Under the pieces are notes generated by a model that was not told the DNA's origin, did no database searches, and saw only the letters and a program-made list of their open reading frames with translations. A stretch of 62,940 bases of DNA, taken from contig NW_027192214.1 in the NCBI RefSeq assembly GCF_041956535.1, positions 1 through 62,940 of the forward strand, read 5' to 3'. Each line of letters opens with the position of its first letter. Positions within the stretch are counted from its first letter, which is position 1. This DNA comes from Calcarisporiella thermophila CBS 279.70 (lineage: Eukaryota > Calcarisporiellomycota). The translations under genes were made by a program, and so were the position numbers. Shown in pieces: positions 45,166 to 60,100 of the stretch.

Positions 45166-48100
45166 TTAACCACTCATTAAGCTGAAATATTGTTGCAACG
45201 CATCACTCAGCACGTCGGGTAGGGCATTGATATCACGCACGATCACATAATAATCAAACGGGAATGTATCCAAATATCTAGTCATTTTGAGCGACATTTT
45301 TCCGCCGCTTTGCATCTGATAATTTACTTGAGTCATATTCATGATCGAGTTATTCTCTGATTTGTTGTCTACGACGATAAAAATAATCATAACCCGCTGC
45401 TCAGCTGCACGACGTACTAGTGCATGAATTGACTCATGTTCCTCGCATATTCCATCCGATACTATCAATTGCAGCTGCCATAAATCTGCACTGGAAGACG
45501 AATGCCTCGCCGAGCGCGCATGCTCTAGTAACCCAAGAGTAGTTTCAACCATTTTCTTCACATAAGTCTTATTTTGATTGAAGGTGAATTGCCGCAACAC
45601 GTTTGCTCCCGCCTCATCAGTGAATGGCTGCTCAAAAGGATGTAATAAACGCACAGTTTCTCCAAAGCTCACTATTGACAAATCGCCTACTTCAAGCTGT
45701 GACAGTGCTTTAGACATTAGTGCGAGAGTTTCGTATGCCAGCTGAACAGAACGTGACTCGGACATTGACTTCGAATCATCTATTGCAATCATAACCTGAT
45801 ACTCGCGCTTACTCGGTTTTGTTCGTCGCAGCCAGATTTTGTCCTTTTTGAATTGACTCGCAATATAGGGAATAATCTTTTTCATATTGAGTCGCTTTCC
45901 TGTTCGATAATCACCCTTAAATTTGGTTGCTAGAGTTGGCTCAAGTATTAGACGGAGTTGTTCACACAAGCCCATTGCAAGATCATGAGTGAGTGTTTCG
46001 AACTTTTGCCAGAGCGCGCGCGAGCGGGATTCGTCTTGTCCACTTAATCGCCATTCTGTCAAACGCTCCTCTAATTCTTGTCGAATACGCTCAACTTCAT
46101 CTGCATCAAGAGGCTCGCGAGCTTCACCAAGGCTCTGCGACTGATTCTTGGCTTCAATACCTTGACTCTCTTCGTCTCCTTCCACTTCTTGCTTCGAATG
46201 TCTATCCTCTCTTCCATCGGCATCATCTCTGCGTCTCTGCAAGAAAGCCCCTTTTTCAGCCTCTTTACGCTCCACTATTTCAATATCCTCATACTCAAAT
46301 TGATGATGAGCATTTTGATCCATATTAATGTCTTCGGTTGCTGCGTGTCGCTGTTCACTTGGTTCCTCTGAGAATTCCTCGTCAATAGCCCCAATATCAC
46401 CCAATGTATCCACCTGCTCTTCTGTTGCATCAGCCATAACTTGAGTGTCATGGGCGTCCTCATCGTGTTTAACGAACTCAAACTCCTGCTTTTCATCCAC
46501 TCTCATCTCATCTTCTCTTCCACTCTCTTCTCCATCTTGCCTTTTTTCCGCACCATCCTCTTCTTCTTCACCAGACACCATCTGTAATCTTCTCTTCCAC
46601 TCCTTCAGTACATCACCTAGATTTTTTAGTGGATTAACCTCCTTCTCACTATCTTTCTTCTCGTCGTCCATTTCCCCTCTTTCTTCTTTCTTTTCTCCTG
46701 CACCATCTCCAGATTCACCGCCTTCTTGTGACATATCCATTTCCTTGTCCTCTTTCTTGCCGCTGCTCTTTGATTGACCTTGCTTTCCATCCATATTTTG
46801 TTCTTTCTCCATCTGGCTTCCATCGCTTGTTTTACCCGACTCGCCTTCAACGCCAAATATATTATTTGCGCTTGCGGTTTGATTTGGTTGCTCTTGTCCC
46901 GTTACCTTTTTCTCTTCATCCTCTTGCTTCTTGTCTTCCTCCGCCTCTTGTACTGGATCTTCGCCATCACCACGCATTTCCGATCTGCCACCTTCTTCCT
47001 CCTTTTCTTCACCTATGTCATCCTGATCTTTATCATTGCTTTCATTTTCCTCTGCCTCACCAGAATTTTCAGCACCATCAGGGCCATTGTTTTGTTGATT
47101 TTCAGTATTTGTCTCTGGAGTAGTCGATTCATCTTGAACAGAATCCTCCTCTTTATCAGCTTTCTCCTCGTTGTTGCCAGTATTTAAGGGAGGGGCGGGA
47201 ACTTCGTCGATATCCATGTTGTCTGGGACATCATCGGCTTCATCCTGCTGCTCCTCCTCTTCACCTTCGCTTCCATCAAGATTCATATTATCAGGGAGAT
47301 CGAGAACTTCAGCATTTGGAGCTTCGACATTCCAGGCATCACTTGGCTTTGGAGGTTCTTCTGCTTCTTCCTCTCCTTCCTCTTCACCTTTCTCCTCTTC
47401 CTGCAGCGCGTCTTCAATTCCCTCGTCTTCATTTTGGGACTCTACATTGTTGTTCGACTTCTCCTGATCTTTCTGCGATTGTTGTTCATTGCTCGTAGAG
47501 GCCTCATCCTTCGCTACTAACTCCTTTTCGTTTGAACTTTCCTCCTCGATACCTGGCTTATCAACAACCTTTTCTGAATCTTTTGATTCGTCAGTTGCAT
47601 CATTAGTATCATCTGACCACATCTTATCGTCAATGGCTGTCTCATCAAAATCATCAACATCTCCCATGCGCTCTTCCATCTCTTCCTTTTCGTCTTCGTC
47701 ATCCTCTTCAGGACCAGCATCATCTTCTGATTGTGGTTCTATATCCTCAAGCTTACCGTCAAAATCGTTTTGCATTTCAAGGGCATTATCTTCTTCTTTG
47801 GTGTCATCACGGTTCTCGGGAGGCTGCGAATCGCTCTGAGTTCCAAGAATTTGCTCTTCATCTTCAATTTGCTCGCTCACATCCTTACTTCCTTTGGTTT
47901 CCCCTTCACCCATTCCCGTACCAGATTCAAGCTTTCCATCCCCTTCTTCACCGCCTTCCATACCCTCAGCACCCTCTGGCATGCAAAAGCCTTTTGCAAA
48001 AAGCACAGTGAACATCGCGCACATCACATAGGTTAACTTACAAAGCGATTTGTGATGGGAAATAAAAGATATCAAAAAACGTTGGGTAGTGAGGAGGTGC

Positions 48101-51100
48101 TGATGCAGGAACGGGTAGATGCGATTCAACCAGGCGGTAATGAAGCGGCTATAGATATTATTATCATCGATAATGTTATCTATCGATGAAACGATCGAGA
48201 GTACTACGCGTAGCTGCTTGTCAACAGCTTCAATTGATAGCATGTTTGCAAAATTGCTGAATTTTTCGCTCTCTAGCCGTAAATGACCTTCTCGCATACC
48301 ATATTCATCCAAATCCGAAGAGACAACTTTAGTCTCTGGAGCGGCGGCAAACTTTTGTGCGGAGAGAAGTATAATGTCTATCAGTCGTTTAGCCGCATTT
48401 GTAAACTCTGCAAGCTGCTCTTTAGTAATCTCTGAACGCTGCATTTCTTCAGTACTGTTCGAAATGGATCGTAAGCTACTAGTTGCATTGGAGAGGTAGC
48501 TTATTGTCGGTTCAAGGATTTCTCGCAGCTCAGGAACAATATCCACGATTATGTTCAGCTCATGAATAATTGCCACAAGCGACTCAATATGTGATTTGAC
48601 TAGGTTAGCAGTCTTGAAGGGGAACACAGGCATTTCGTCTCCGAGTGATGTTGCAGACTGCAAATGAGCGAAGGAACGACTGGATTCTTGGCGCAAATTA
48701 TCCGCAAGTATAAGGACATCGGAGAATATCTGCTTCCCTCTATCCAAAGCGTCAGCACCTCTCGGCAAACTTTGCGAGCGAATTTCATCAAGTACAGCTT
48801 CGATCACAGGCGCCAACTGAGATAACGAAATGGATACGCGTTCAATTACAGTTTTAGAATTTTTCATCGCTTCCTTTAGAGCTGAATTGAATGAGATGAA
48901 ATCGGGTTCTTCAGCAGAAGCGCCAATCGCAGGAAGTCGAAGTGAAGCAAGGTGTCGCGCGAGATCCCATACTCCTTTAGCTGAAGTTGTAAAATTGTAG
49001 AGAGAAATACGCTCGGAAATCACAAGCGAAAATAAATCCTCCGTAAATCCCAGCGACTTCTCTATTTGCTGGAGCGAGAGATCCACTTTAGAACCAGTTG
49101 AAGCAATTTCGCGTAGATGGCCCATACGGGCAGCGAGCCGGAAAAAGTATCCATCAGCTTTGCGCCATAATTTCATCATCACATTATGCTCCTCATGACG
49201 AATTGGTGTCCACTCTTGTTGTTCACCTGAAGTGTACTCCATTGTGATGTTCGTCATGTGCTCAAGATCAGGGAAGGGTAGAGAAAATATGTAGCCTGAG
49301 TCTTGCTGCTTCTGTATTGCCTTTTGATTACGGTACCGTAGGCCGAGCCGCTTCAGCTGACGCAATAGTTCAACGAGTGCCTTCATTTTCATTACTTTCT
49401 GGTGTTTAACAAGCTCTTTGTTCTCATCTGTCAAAGTGGCGGGAGTTTCCTTTCGGAATACATCGGCTTGAGTAATTATATCAATTGCAAATTCTTCTAG
49501 CGGTTGAGAATCATGTTGCACGAATAAGTCTGAACAGATGCTACGGAGACGGTCGTATGTTCCAGAAAGATTGTTGAATCGCTGTTGAGAATCCTCATTA
49601 GATTTTGAGCCTGCCAAGGATTGAATCTTAAGGAGATCAGCCGGGATTTCCGGAATATGAAGGGCGGATCTCCACTTGGATTTTGCATTGATGTAATCCT
49701 TAATAAGCGCTAAGTCCTCAGGCGATTGTTTAGCGTCAATATCAGCGGCCCATAAGGGTGCACTCTCAACGTACGCCTCACGGCACTTTTGTATTAATCC
49801 AAATACTGGTACGCTCAAAGCCTCTCGATATCTCCGCAGACACTTGTGAAGTTGACGATGACCTTTAGCAGCAGCCTGTTTAAGCGCATGTATATTGAGA
49901 TCAGCACGGATAGCTACACCAGCAAAGCTTTCAAGATCTCGTTCAATGATTGTACGCTGCTTGTGACGTTCCTTGTCTTCCAACAGCGGAAGGAATTGTG
50001 AATAGTAATAATGCACATTTGCAAGAACATCACCAACAGTATCAATAAACTTGCGTGAGAGTGAACCAGGAGGACGTAGTGACCCGACAGCATTATTATG
50101 TCGATTAAACATGTAAACGAGCTCGAGGCGCGATTTGAATTCGCCCAATGGTGCCATATAAAGGAATTGGTCAAGAGTAATGAGAATCTCTTTAATTAAG
50201 GACTTTCTGCTGCCATCGCTATTCTCTTCTTGTGAGTCTGCCATTTGCAACGGGGCAACTATAAGTGAGTTGTATAAATGAAGCCACCATTTGAAAGCTG
50301 AAGCAGTTGCGTAACGATCTTGGGTATCAAGGAGTGTGCGCCAGCATCCAAATTCAAGTGCTCTCCAGTGGACAATAAGTTCAGAAAGATCTAGCTGATG
50401 AGATTTAATAGACACTTCTCGACTCGCATATGCTTCCCAATCCTCAGTCTTCTGGAGTAGAAGTTCAACACCGGTCAGCAACTTAGCAATTGGTGTGGAC
50501 ACAGGAAGAGAATTAAGGCGATCACAATAAGAGGCGATATTCTGGAGAACCATATGATCTGGCCAGCGTAAGAGCAATTCTTGAACACGTCTGTTTAATT
50601 GAAGCAGTACTGGCTGAAGTTTTTGCACTTCAACAATATTTTCGTCACGATAAAAATCATACGATGAACCAATTGCATCCACCACTTTTCGTCGTTTACT
50701 CGGCTTTGTGTGCACCTTTTTCCCGTTTGCTTCCTCCGCAGTTTCAAGTGTGAACGGTGAAGATCGCAAACGCTTTGAAGCACGCGCCAAGGCAAGGATA
50801 TGGGCAGTACGGGCAGATGAGTCCATCATTGAAGGAGTCAAGTCATCAAATAGATTGATCAATAACTCGCATGACATTTTATATGACGATTGAAGGGTGC
50901 TAGACAGAACCTCTTTGTTGTTCTGATAGGAAGCTGAAAATATATCTCTATGAATTTTCCCAATAAGGGATATGTCCGCATCATCGAGCGGGTTTTCTTC
51001 CTCTACCCGCAGCACGGCAACAGTGGAGTCTGTGGTCCTGTTTAAGATGTCACCTTCATCCTCGGCAATTCCGGTAAACTCCTCCTGAAAATCGGGGAAG

Positions 51101-54100
51101 AGCTTCTTCATCTCTTGAAGTTGAGCTTCTTCAGAATCCTCCGATGCTTTGTCCGAATGCTTGTAGAGTGAAGCATTCTCAGCTGCTTTATCCTTGGCGT
51201 ATTGCTCTGCTTCAGACCAGATCCTGGCAATTTCCCCGAGTAGATTGTCGAGTGTTTCAAGAAGGTCTGTTGAATATTTTTGGCCTTGAGCAATGGCATT
51301 AATTATGTTGATATGTAGATGCTGAAGCACTACAATCAAATATCGAAGGTAGAGATTCCAGCGCTGCTTCTTCTCCACCTTATTGCTCTCAAATATTGCC
51401 TTTCGCACCAGCTCTACGCCATCGGGATCAGCGAGCGAACGCAGACTATCGCTATCACCAACGCTAGGTACACGGAGCAGAGCAGAAACCACATTCTCAA
51501 GCGCGGAAGAGCGAGAAGACCATAACATATGTGCTGCCATTTGCCGGAGTCCATGCTTGATTTGATAAATAGAGATATATATAGGCTGGAGCAGATCACG
51601 ATAGTGTGGGTATTTGGCTGTGGTGCGTGCCACGAACATTTCCAAATTATCTTGCAGCAATTCCTCGCGACGAATTACATCCACTTGACTAGAACATTTA
51701 GAGTCGAGTAGGGCCGAGAGTAAAGTGGCTACTTGCTTCTCAAGTACGTTCTCTTTGAAATTCCATAGATCAAGGTATACATCTTGAAGCTGCGATTTGA
51801 TAGGACGGAAAGCCAAATTTGCTCCACGATGTAAAAGCTCCTTCTTTGCAACCTGATGCTGTTCTTCGAGTGCTCTTATTATTGAGTTGGAGAGATCGCC
51901 AGTATAGTTCTGTTCGATTTCACGTCGAATATTTATCTCATGTTCAAGCTCGCTACACTTTTGTTCTAGATGTTTGGCTCTAACACGAGACTTGCTCGTA
52001 GGATCCAGAGGATAGCTGGGAATATACAGAGCAAGGAATGCCATACTAACGAGAACCCATGCATGGCCCAAGGTAGGTAGGTTGGAGTCAGGTGAGGTTG
52101 CTAAACTACAATCCTTCTCACGTAGCATCTCCAGCACTGGAATGATATTATGTTGCCCGATTTCCACTGGTATTCTGAGCGCCCCAGACGTAAGTGCAGT
52201 TGAGAGAACGTTAAGCCAGGTAGTACTTGATACAGATCCCACGAGATATGCATCCAGCTCATTAAAGGCGCCATGAACTTGGTTGGCGATGACAAAATCC
52301 CATTTAGGTTGGTGTGCGAAAATAAGCTGACGAAGGAATAGTGCAAGCGCTATTCGGTCAAACTGTGGCATTTTTTGTTGGTGGGAGGGATGCATTATGA
52401 CGTGTGTTTTTAGCTTATCGATACCATCCAAGCCTACATCAATCGCTTGAATTGGCAGGTTCTCCAATGACCTGACAGTTTCAGTGATGAAACCAGTTTC
52501 AACTCCGCGAAATAGTCGTGAAGTGCCCCGAAGAGAACTCTGCAATGAACTGTCATACGCCTTATCAGAAGCGCTGAAGCTGCTTTTGTCCTCGCTGTCC
52601 TGAATAAGAAGAGGCTGGTTGTAACAATTCTTCCAAGAGCGAGCTAGCCACCGTAACCAGATTTCCGCTATAATTCGATTCAATGATGCAACATCCACAT
52701 CCGAAATTTTACCAGCTTTATGCTCGTATATCCAAAGTAATTGACGATATGATACCAAGTATTCAGGAGAGCGCGAAATAGTTGAAAGCAGAGCCTCACA
52801 AAACTTCCTGATATTGCTCGACAAATCCCATTGGATATCTCTGTGGTCTCTTTCGCCAAGGGTCATTAGTATGTGTCGCTGCGCTTCAACAATCAGACGT
52901 ATTTCATCAAACATTGTCGAAAAATCGATCAGTGGTAGCACAATCGAACGCCAGCGGAGCAAGACGGGGTCAGGGGGAGCGGCTTTAATGCTATCTTTAA
53001 GCATTTGGAACCGCGTTGTTATTTGCTGATGTACTTGATTAATTGATAAATAGAGTGTTTCCAAATTCGTAGTAGATGATTGCTCGTCAATGAAGTAGAG
53101 CGTTGCAAGTGCGTCAACAATCATACCGCGCGTTTCACTATCTACATTATATGCCAACTGAAGTTTTTCTAATAGATATTCAAGTTAGTCTCAACAATAT
53201 TAGGTAGTTCATACATATAAACTAATAAGTAATTACCTTTTTCAATCGGGGAGCTTGTGAAAAATTCGAGTTCACGGGCAAGGTTTCGGAGCGATTTCTC
53301 CGAATTGAATAAATCCTCTCGCGAAAGTGTAGGAGGGTGCAAAAACTTCCAGAGCAACTTGAAAGATACACCCGATGCCAGTCGTACTCGTGACAGTGCG
53401 TTATCGAGATGCTGCAGGGCAACACTCCATGTAGAATCAACTTCCGTCAAAACCAACATTCGTTTTCGGAACAATTTGAGGAAAATAGCGAGCTCTCCAA
53501 CGGCAAATTCAGGTTTTTCAGTCAGTTTCCAACAGAGATCACGTAGCTCAAGCATATGTAGTACACTTGAAAAATGCTAAAACAGCCAAAATAAAATCAA
53601 AATTAATATAAATTAATAAAAAGTTATAATCAAGAATTTTACCTCTTTTCCATATGCCTGATAACCGCGAGAATCAATCCAAGCGAATACTGTCTCATGA
53701 ACAGATATGAAAAGTGGCGCAAGGTCAGCGATGAGTGGGTGTCGAAGTTGTGTTTGAGTTATACGACCAGAACAGAAAGCAAAAGCTTCTTCCAATGGTG
53801 TAAGCTCCACCAGTTTCTTGCGCCTTGCACGAGACTGCGCATTATTTTCTGCGTGCTTTTCTTTAGAAATGCGTAATAGGAGGTGATAGGCACCAAGCTG
53901 CTGCTGATATTTAGACCAGTACGAGGCTATACCCTCATCATCAGTAGTATTATCGGAATTTTCCATATGAGCAATCCGACTCTCAATGGAATCGATAAAA
54001 TGTGAGCACTGAGTAACGTCCAACGGCAATGTTCTAGAGTATGATGAGCTGATGCCAGCGGCGACGGCAACGCGCTGCAGATCTTCATGAAGAGTTCTTG

Positions 54101-57100
54101 GCAGCCAATGTGAATCTATAATCTCAAAAACATATCGCAGCTCCTCAAATATTTTTTCTTGTTTAGAAGTGATAGCTCTTGAACAAGCGAATTCAATCCA
54201 CTGTCTCCGCAAGGATAAATCGAATAACGAGATGCACTCCAGAAAATATTTCATAGCTACGTTTAGTGATGCTGATATATTCGACTGCTCGGTATCTTTC
54301 TCAGATTTCTCCGAAATCGCCCCAATTTGAATCAGATGCAATATAAACGCACCTTGTAGGGAAATCATTGCTAGAGAGGACTCTTCAGTCAAAATTGTAC
54401 CATCGATGAGCACCGGCCAGTTGCCAGGAGAGAAAGCGCGTAGCAAAGATTCATTCGACTTTGCAGCGAGCAATTGGGGTTCCGACAAATTTTGCTGGAA
54501 GGTAAGGTACTCAGCGCCATAAACCTGCAAAGCGGCAGCATTGAGAGCGGACAAGAAGGGTTCTCCACGCTGCATACGCTCAACAAAGAACTCATTTAGC
54601 AACAATAGGTCACGAAGAGCAATTGGATTTCCAGCACGCTTCATAACTGGGCCTAATTCTTCATGCGAATGAACAATTTCAATTAGAAGTTGTGATCCAG
54701 GAAGTCCGAGTGAATTAATGAGCTTTTTGCTATCTTGAGAGTTGCTAGTCCAATTTCCTTGAAGTAACGCGATTTCAACACCACGGTTTCTCATTGCGCG
54801 AGAAAGCTCACCTTGCTCCGGGTCCACTGTCATAAATAGGCGGAAATTAGGATGTGGGCGAACTATGCGCACTTCACCGTCGACTAATCCACGCTCATTC
54901 ACCATAAGAACACCATCCGGCTCCATGAGTGGATTCAATCGATCAAGGACAGATGGACTACAGAGATTTGCATTGTCAATGAGAAGCCAATTGCCCTCCT
55001 CTAAAGCAGTTACAAGTGCGCCATCAATCCACTCAAAACGCCCCGTAATCTGTTCAGTCTCCAATCGCTGCAGTTTCTGAATCATTGATGTAATTGAATC
55101 CAATGAATGCCCTTCGTTTAATAAAGGTTGAGTCAACTCAAACTCCTGAACTGCTGCGCGTATGCGCTCTAAAGTTTCCCAGGTCAGGTCATAATTGATA
55201 GAGTCTGGCCCCATTTGGTTGGCTACATTGATACCGTTTTCATCAAGCTCCTGAGAGGACTCGCGGAAACTTAACCCTCTTTCCATGGCGTGCCATGCAT
55301 CATTAAGCTGGCGTAGGATGGGTAGAGTTGATTCAACATTCAGACGGAGTAGATGTCGACAAACTACGGAAACAAGCTCTCGCAAAGAGGAAACTACACG
55401 TTGACGATGACGTGCGAGATCAACCTGTTCAAAACTTCCTAACAACTCCATTGTATCCACTCCACTATTCATTGCGAATTCAGTCATGTGATTGCCTGTT
55501 AACCGCGCAAGTAAACGCACCAAACTTGTCTTTCCACTTCCGGATGGGCCAGTAAGAATTGCGAGCCAATTCATTTCAACACATTTCATCAGTGTCTCCA
55601 ATGGCAGAAGATGAGATTGCAAAAGTTGCAAATCGCGTTGATTTTCATGAACTGTCAGAGTAGAAGCGCGCGGTAACAGAGCATCTCCAACTTGAACATA
55701 ATCTGGCCCTATGGAGTATTTTGGATGAACAGACCGCTCATATTTGACGCCAAAGATATCTTCATATATCTTGATAACTTGCTCACGATCCTCTTGGGTG
55801 CGCATCCTGAGTAGATATATCATAGGAAGATGTTCGATTGGGTCAAGGAACTTGCCTAACCCTTGGTTGGAATGAATGAGTTCGAGCCACCGGAAAACAT
55901 CTCGAAGATTGAATTCCCACGGGCTACCGTTGCGCCCAAATTTACGCTGAACCATAGTTTCGTCGAATAATCGTTGGTTGAAATCAATTATTTTCTCAAG
56001 GAATTCAGGAGAGAGATGCGAATACCGATGGCGACATATAAAGAGCAAGTCTGCGCGTGTTAACTGCTCCACATATACTTGAGTAAACCGATTAACGAAT
56101 GATTTAGGGAGGCCTTTACGTCCTCCACCCTGTTGAAGTGGATTCTGCGCGGCAAATACGCGAAATTCAGGCGAGCGGATAAATTCACGGTCAAGCTCGG
56201 GTACATAGACAGTGCCTCGGTGATCTAAGCAGGAGTTTAGGCCCTCGAGGACAGTTTGTGATGCGAGATTAATTTCATCTAGGAGTACCCAAGAACCATC
56301 CTGCATAGCCTGCAAAAATGGTGCGTCTCTCCAGGCGAATTCACCGCTTTCTTTGCCTTCAACAGGTAGATCGGATCCAAACAAGTCCATCAAATCGGTC
56401 TGATCCGAGAGATTGATTCGGACAAGTTTTCTGCCCACTGCATTCGCAATTGCCGATATTAAACTAGTTTTTCCCACTCCTGGACTTCCCTCAAGAAGGA
56501 TGGGACGATGAAGCTGCATTGCACGAAGGACTCTAACTGCATTATCTGAAGTCGTGGGGGCAAGTAGAGCATATTGAATTTGATTCCCAATATGACTGCC
56601 TCTCTCCACGTGGAATGGAGGTATGCCAAAACTCGTGTCGGAAATTTCAATCTGGCGATCTGAAGTTTCCCCTAGCATTTCGTACTCTTGTTTTACAGCC
56701 GCATCTTCAATTCCTGCAAGTGTAGCAAGTTGGACCATGCACTTGTGCCGGAATTCGTGCAGTACTTTTCCGGAAAGAAGTGAAGAAAACCCATGTGTTC
56801 CCAACCCATCGATTAGTACTAGGCATGCACCGTGGAGAAAAGAAAGTGGTGCAGTAAGCTTGGGAAATGAAACGTTCATAAAATCGACCCACGAAAGGAT
56901 ATTCCGCAAGCTTATTATTGTGCCTGCTTGACCAAGCGCTCGAGCAAACCACTCGACAAATTGCAAAATGCGGGGCGCATATCCCTTCAGGTCTGCATGG
57001 CCAAGACGCTCCGAAATGATTTGAAGAAGATCTCCGGGATCGGTCACAGCGGGGACCCATATTTCGGTGAAGCGATTTCTCAATGCGGGAGAAAGCTCTT

Positions 57101-60100
57101 TTTTGCCGTAATCACCACCTGGGTTCATTGTAGCTAGAAACTGGAATCCTTGGGCAGCAGTTAACTCTTCTACTTCCTTGCCACCCTTTTCTGCTAAGAC
57201 GAGGAGGCGATGGGGCTCAAGTACTGAGTTCAAACGTTCAAGTACCGAATCATCTGCTAAGGAAATTTCATCAAGCAAAAAGAAGCCTCCTTCCCGCATG
57301 CACTGCACAAGTGGACCATCGCGCCATTCGAATAGCGTCCGAGCGTGTTTACACCGCTCTTTTAGCTCTTTTGCAATCTCAATTACTGGACGCCCATTAT
57401 CACTGAACTTGTCTGCAATTGAAGATTGCACATCTTTATCACGTAGAGCTTCATCCAGCTGTGCAATTAACTGCTCCAGCTCCATATTTTCCCACAGAGC
57501 TCCTCCAGGTGTCAGGTATGTATTCAAGAAAAAAATCAGATCCTGCCGCAACTCTGTGCTGCTATTATCTCTGCTGCGAACTGGTCTCTGGCTTCCAAGT
57601 AGGTCGGCAGTTTCAGTGTTCTGATGACAATTAACTGTATGAAGCATGCGTTTATGTACACCTGCGAGAATCTGGCACACTGTCGTTTTGCCACAACCAG
57701 TCTCGCCGACAAGCAAGATTGGCTCATTATACCGCAAACAATATGCAACCAATTTAAATAACCGCCGCATTGCCTTAGTGAAGACGAGCTGGTTGTTATC
57801 CCCTGAGCACTGTTGCAGGAAGAGACCGTACTCCTCAAGGGATTCGCAGTCATACAAGCGATCCTCGTCGATCTTCACCTTCATGACCGTCTCAATAACC
57901 TCTTTAACGACTGCTTTGGCATCCGGTCTGCGACACCGCTCCGCAAGAAGCATATATCCATGTTCCGCAAGGTCTTGGTATGTAACTGATCCACGACCTG
58001 CCCATCGAAACATGTCACGCAGAGTAATAAAGCCATGCTTTGCTTCAAAAATACGAGTTCTCTCTCTTCGCTCCATTAGCATCCGGTAAACCTGTACTAG
58101 ACGTTTGCAATGAGAGGGCGCAATCGAACAGCGCTTAGCAAGAATCGTCTCAAGCTCAGTCTCAGGTATATCATCGAAATGAAGCTCAAGAAAGCGGTTA
58201 CGAAATGCTCTTGACAATGCCTTTCGACCTCCATATAGGCCAGCTGGATTTTGTGTAGCAAAGAGCATAAAATGTTCATGTGGGCGCACCACCTCTTGAG
58301 TTTCTGGTATCAATAACTCGCGGTTATCATCGAGGAGTCGATTGAGTGCCTCTAACACATCTGAAGGTGCCAAGTTTAGTTCATCTAGAACTATCCAATA
58401 ACCTTTGCGAAGTGCCTCAACAAGTACACCTTCTTGGAACACAAGTTGACCTTCTGAATTTGACACGTATGTACCAAGGTACTCCTGGAGATCAGTATGC
58501 TCGTGGTTATTGATACGCACGAAACGGTGGCCGGTGCGACGAGCAAGATACTCGATCATGCTTGTCTTACCACTTGATGTCGGACCTTGGATAAGGACTG
58601 GGAAGCGGCGATTCATTACTGTTCTCGCAAGGTTGTGTAGGTTGGCTTCAACTGAAGGGGTGATGATGTAGTGATTTACCTCTTCAGGCAATTCAGGCCC
58701 GCGTTCGAGCCAAAACGGCCCAAATTGCACATAGCGCTCTGAGTGTTCTGAAGGCATACGGGGTATCTGCTGAATCATAGTTGAAGGATTTTTAACCCCA
58801 CGAAGGAGATGTGCTCCAACCAATTTGGCCATTTTCCCTATGCTATCAGGGTTGAGCTGTGTCAAGAACGTCATCCAAAATCCCTCATAAAGCGAGCGAC
58901 GCAGTCCATAAACGGGGCAAATATGTACTGTGTATGTAAGTGCTCGTGCCAGTGTTCGAATACTGAAATGAGGGCGTTGATTCGCCCCGTCTGCGATCTG
59001 ATGTGAAGCACTAAGGTTCTTGGCATTCACATAGAAATCGGCTACATCTGCACATGCTGTAGGGTCACCCATTACCACTCCACTCAAATAAACATTAACG
59101 ATATCAAGGAGATCTTCACGACGAGCATCAGGTGGTTGAACATAAAACTCCGTGAAACGGTTGCGTAAGGCAGGGGGAAGGTCGCGCTTTCCTACATCCG
59201 TAGCTGGGTTCATACAAGCGAATATGCGGAAGTTGGGATGTCGCTTAATCGGTTTGACATCACCGCGCTCAGTTAATAAAAGTGAACCCTCAGTGCTTTG
59301 CAATAGTCCGCTAAGACATTCGAGAGTCTCGGTTGTTGCAAGATTTATCTCGTCTAGAAGGATCCAGTCACCGCGCTGGACTGCTTTTACTAATGTACCC
59401 TCGAGAAAGGTGAACACAAATTGATTCTGCATGCGATCAAGCTGAACCTCGAACTGCTTCACGCGATTTGCAAACTCTTTCCACTGTTCCCGCAATTCTG
59501 GATAGAGCTGCTTCCGTGGTTTCTCAGCTCCAATTTCCTTACTTGATTTATGCTCCTCCTCCTCATCTGCCATCTCTCTCTCTTCAACGTCGCCAAGCAT
59601 AAGAGCCGCCTTCTCTGTGGTGCGCTTGACCACCTTGACAAAATGCACCCAGTCCTTCTTTATATACAATTCCTGAACTTTGTGAATGAATTTCTCATTC
59701 TTTGCATGCTTTGTAAATGTCCGGCGGAACAAACGGTCGAATTTCTCTTTGAGAGGGATGGCCAATATTTTCCCATCAACCGGTTTAAAGCCACCGAGTA
59801 ACTCGGAACTGTCACTTTGCTGAGATAAGTTGACCACCACGAGATTCTGATTCAACAGATCAGCAAGATGTTGAACCACAGTGGTTTTTCCTGTGCCGGT
59901 CTCACCAACCAGAAGGACTGGTTCGCACAAGCGTACCGACACCGCAACTCTCTCTAGAAGACGCAACGCATGTGCTGTCATCGCAAAGGGGCGTTTATTT
60001 TTGCGAGATAATAGGCGCTTCCTTGGATATTTGTTGAGTTTAACCCGACCAATCTCCACGGAATTATCCAATTCACGGAGGGCTGGGCAGTGCTGGTTAA

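Noticed and set aside
45993-47839. Long plus-strand open frames rich in Ser, Phe and Leu opposite MDN1
   Set aside because: They mirror the Asp/Glu-rich tail of midasin (GAA/GAT codons read as TTC/ATC on the other strand), with no independent motif or start.
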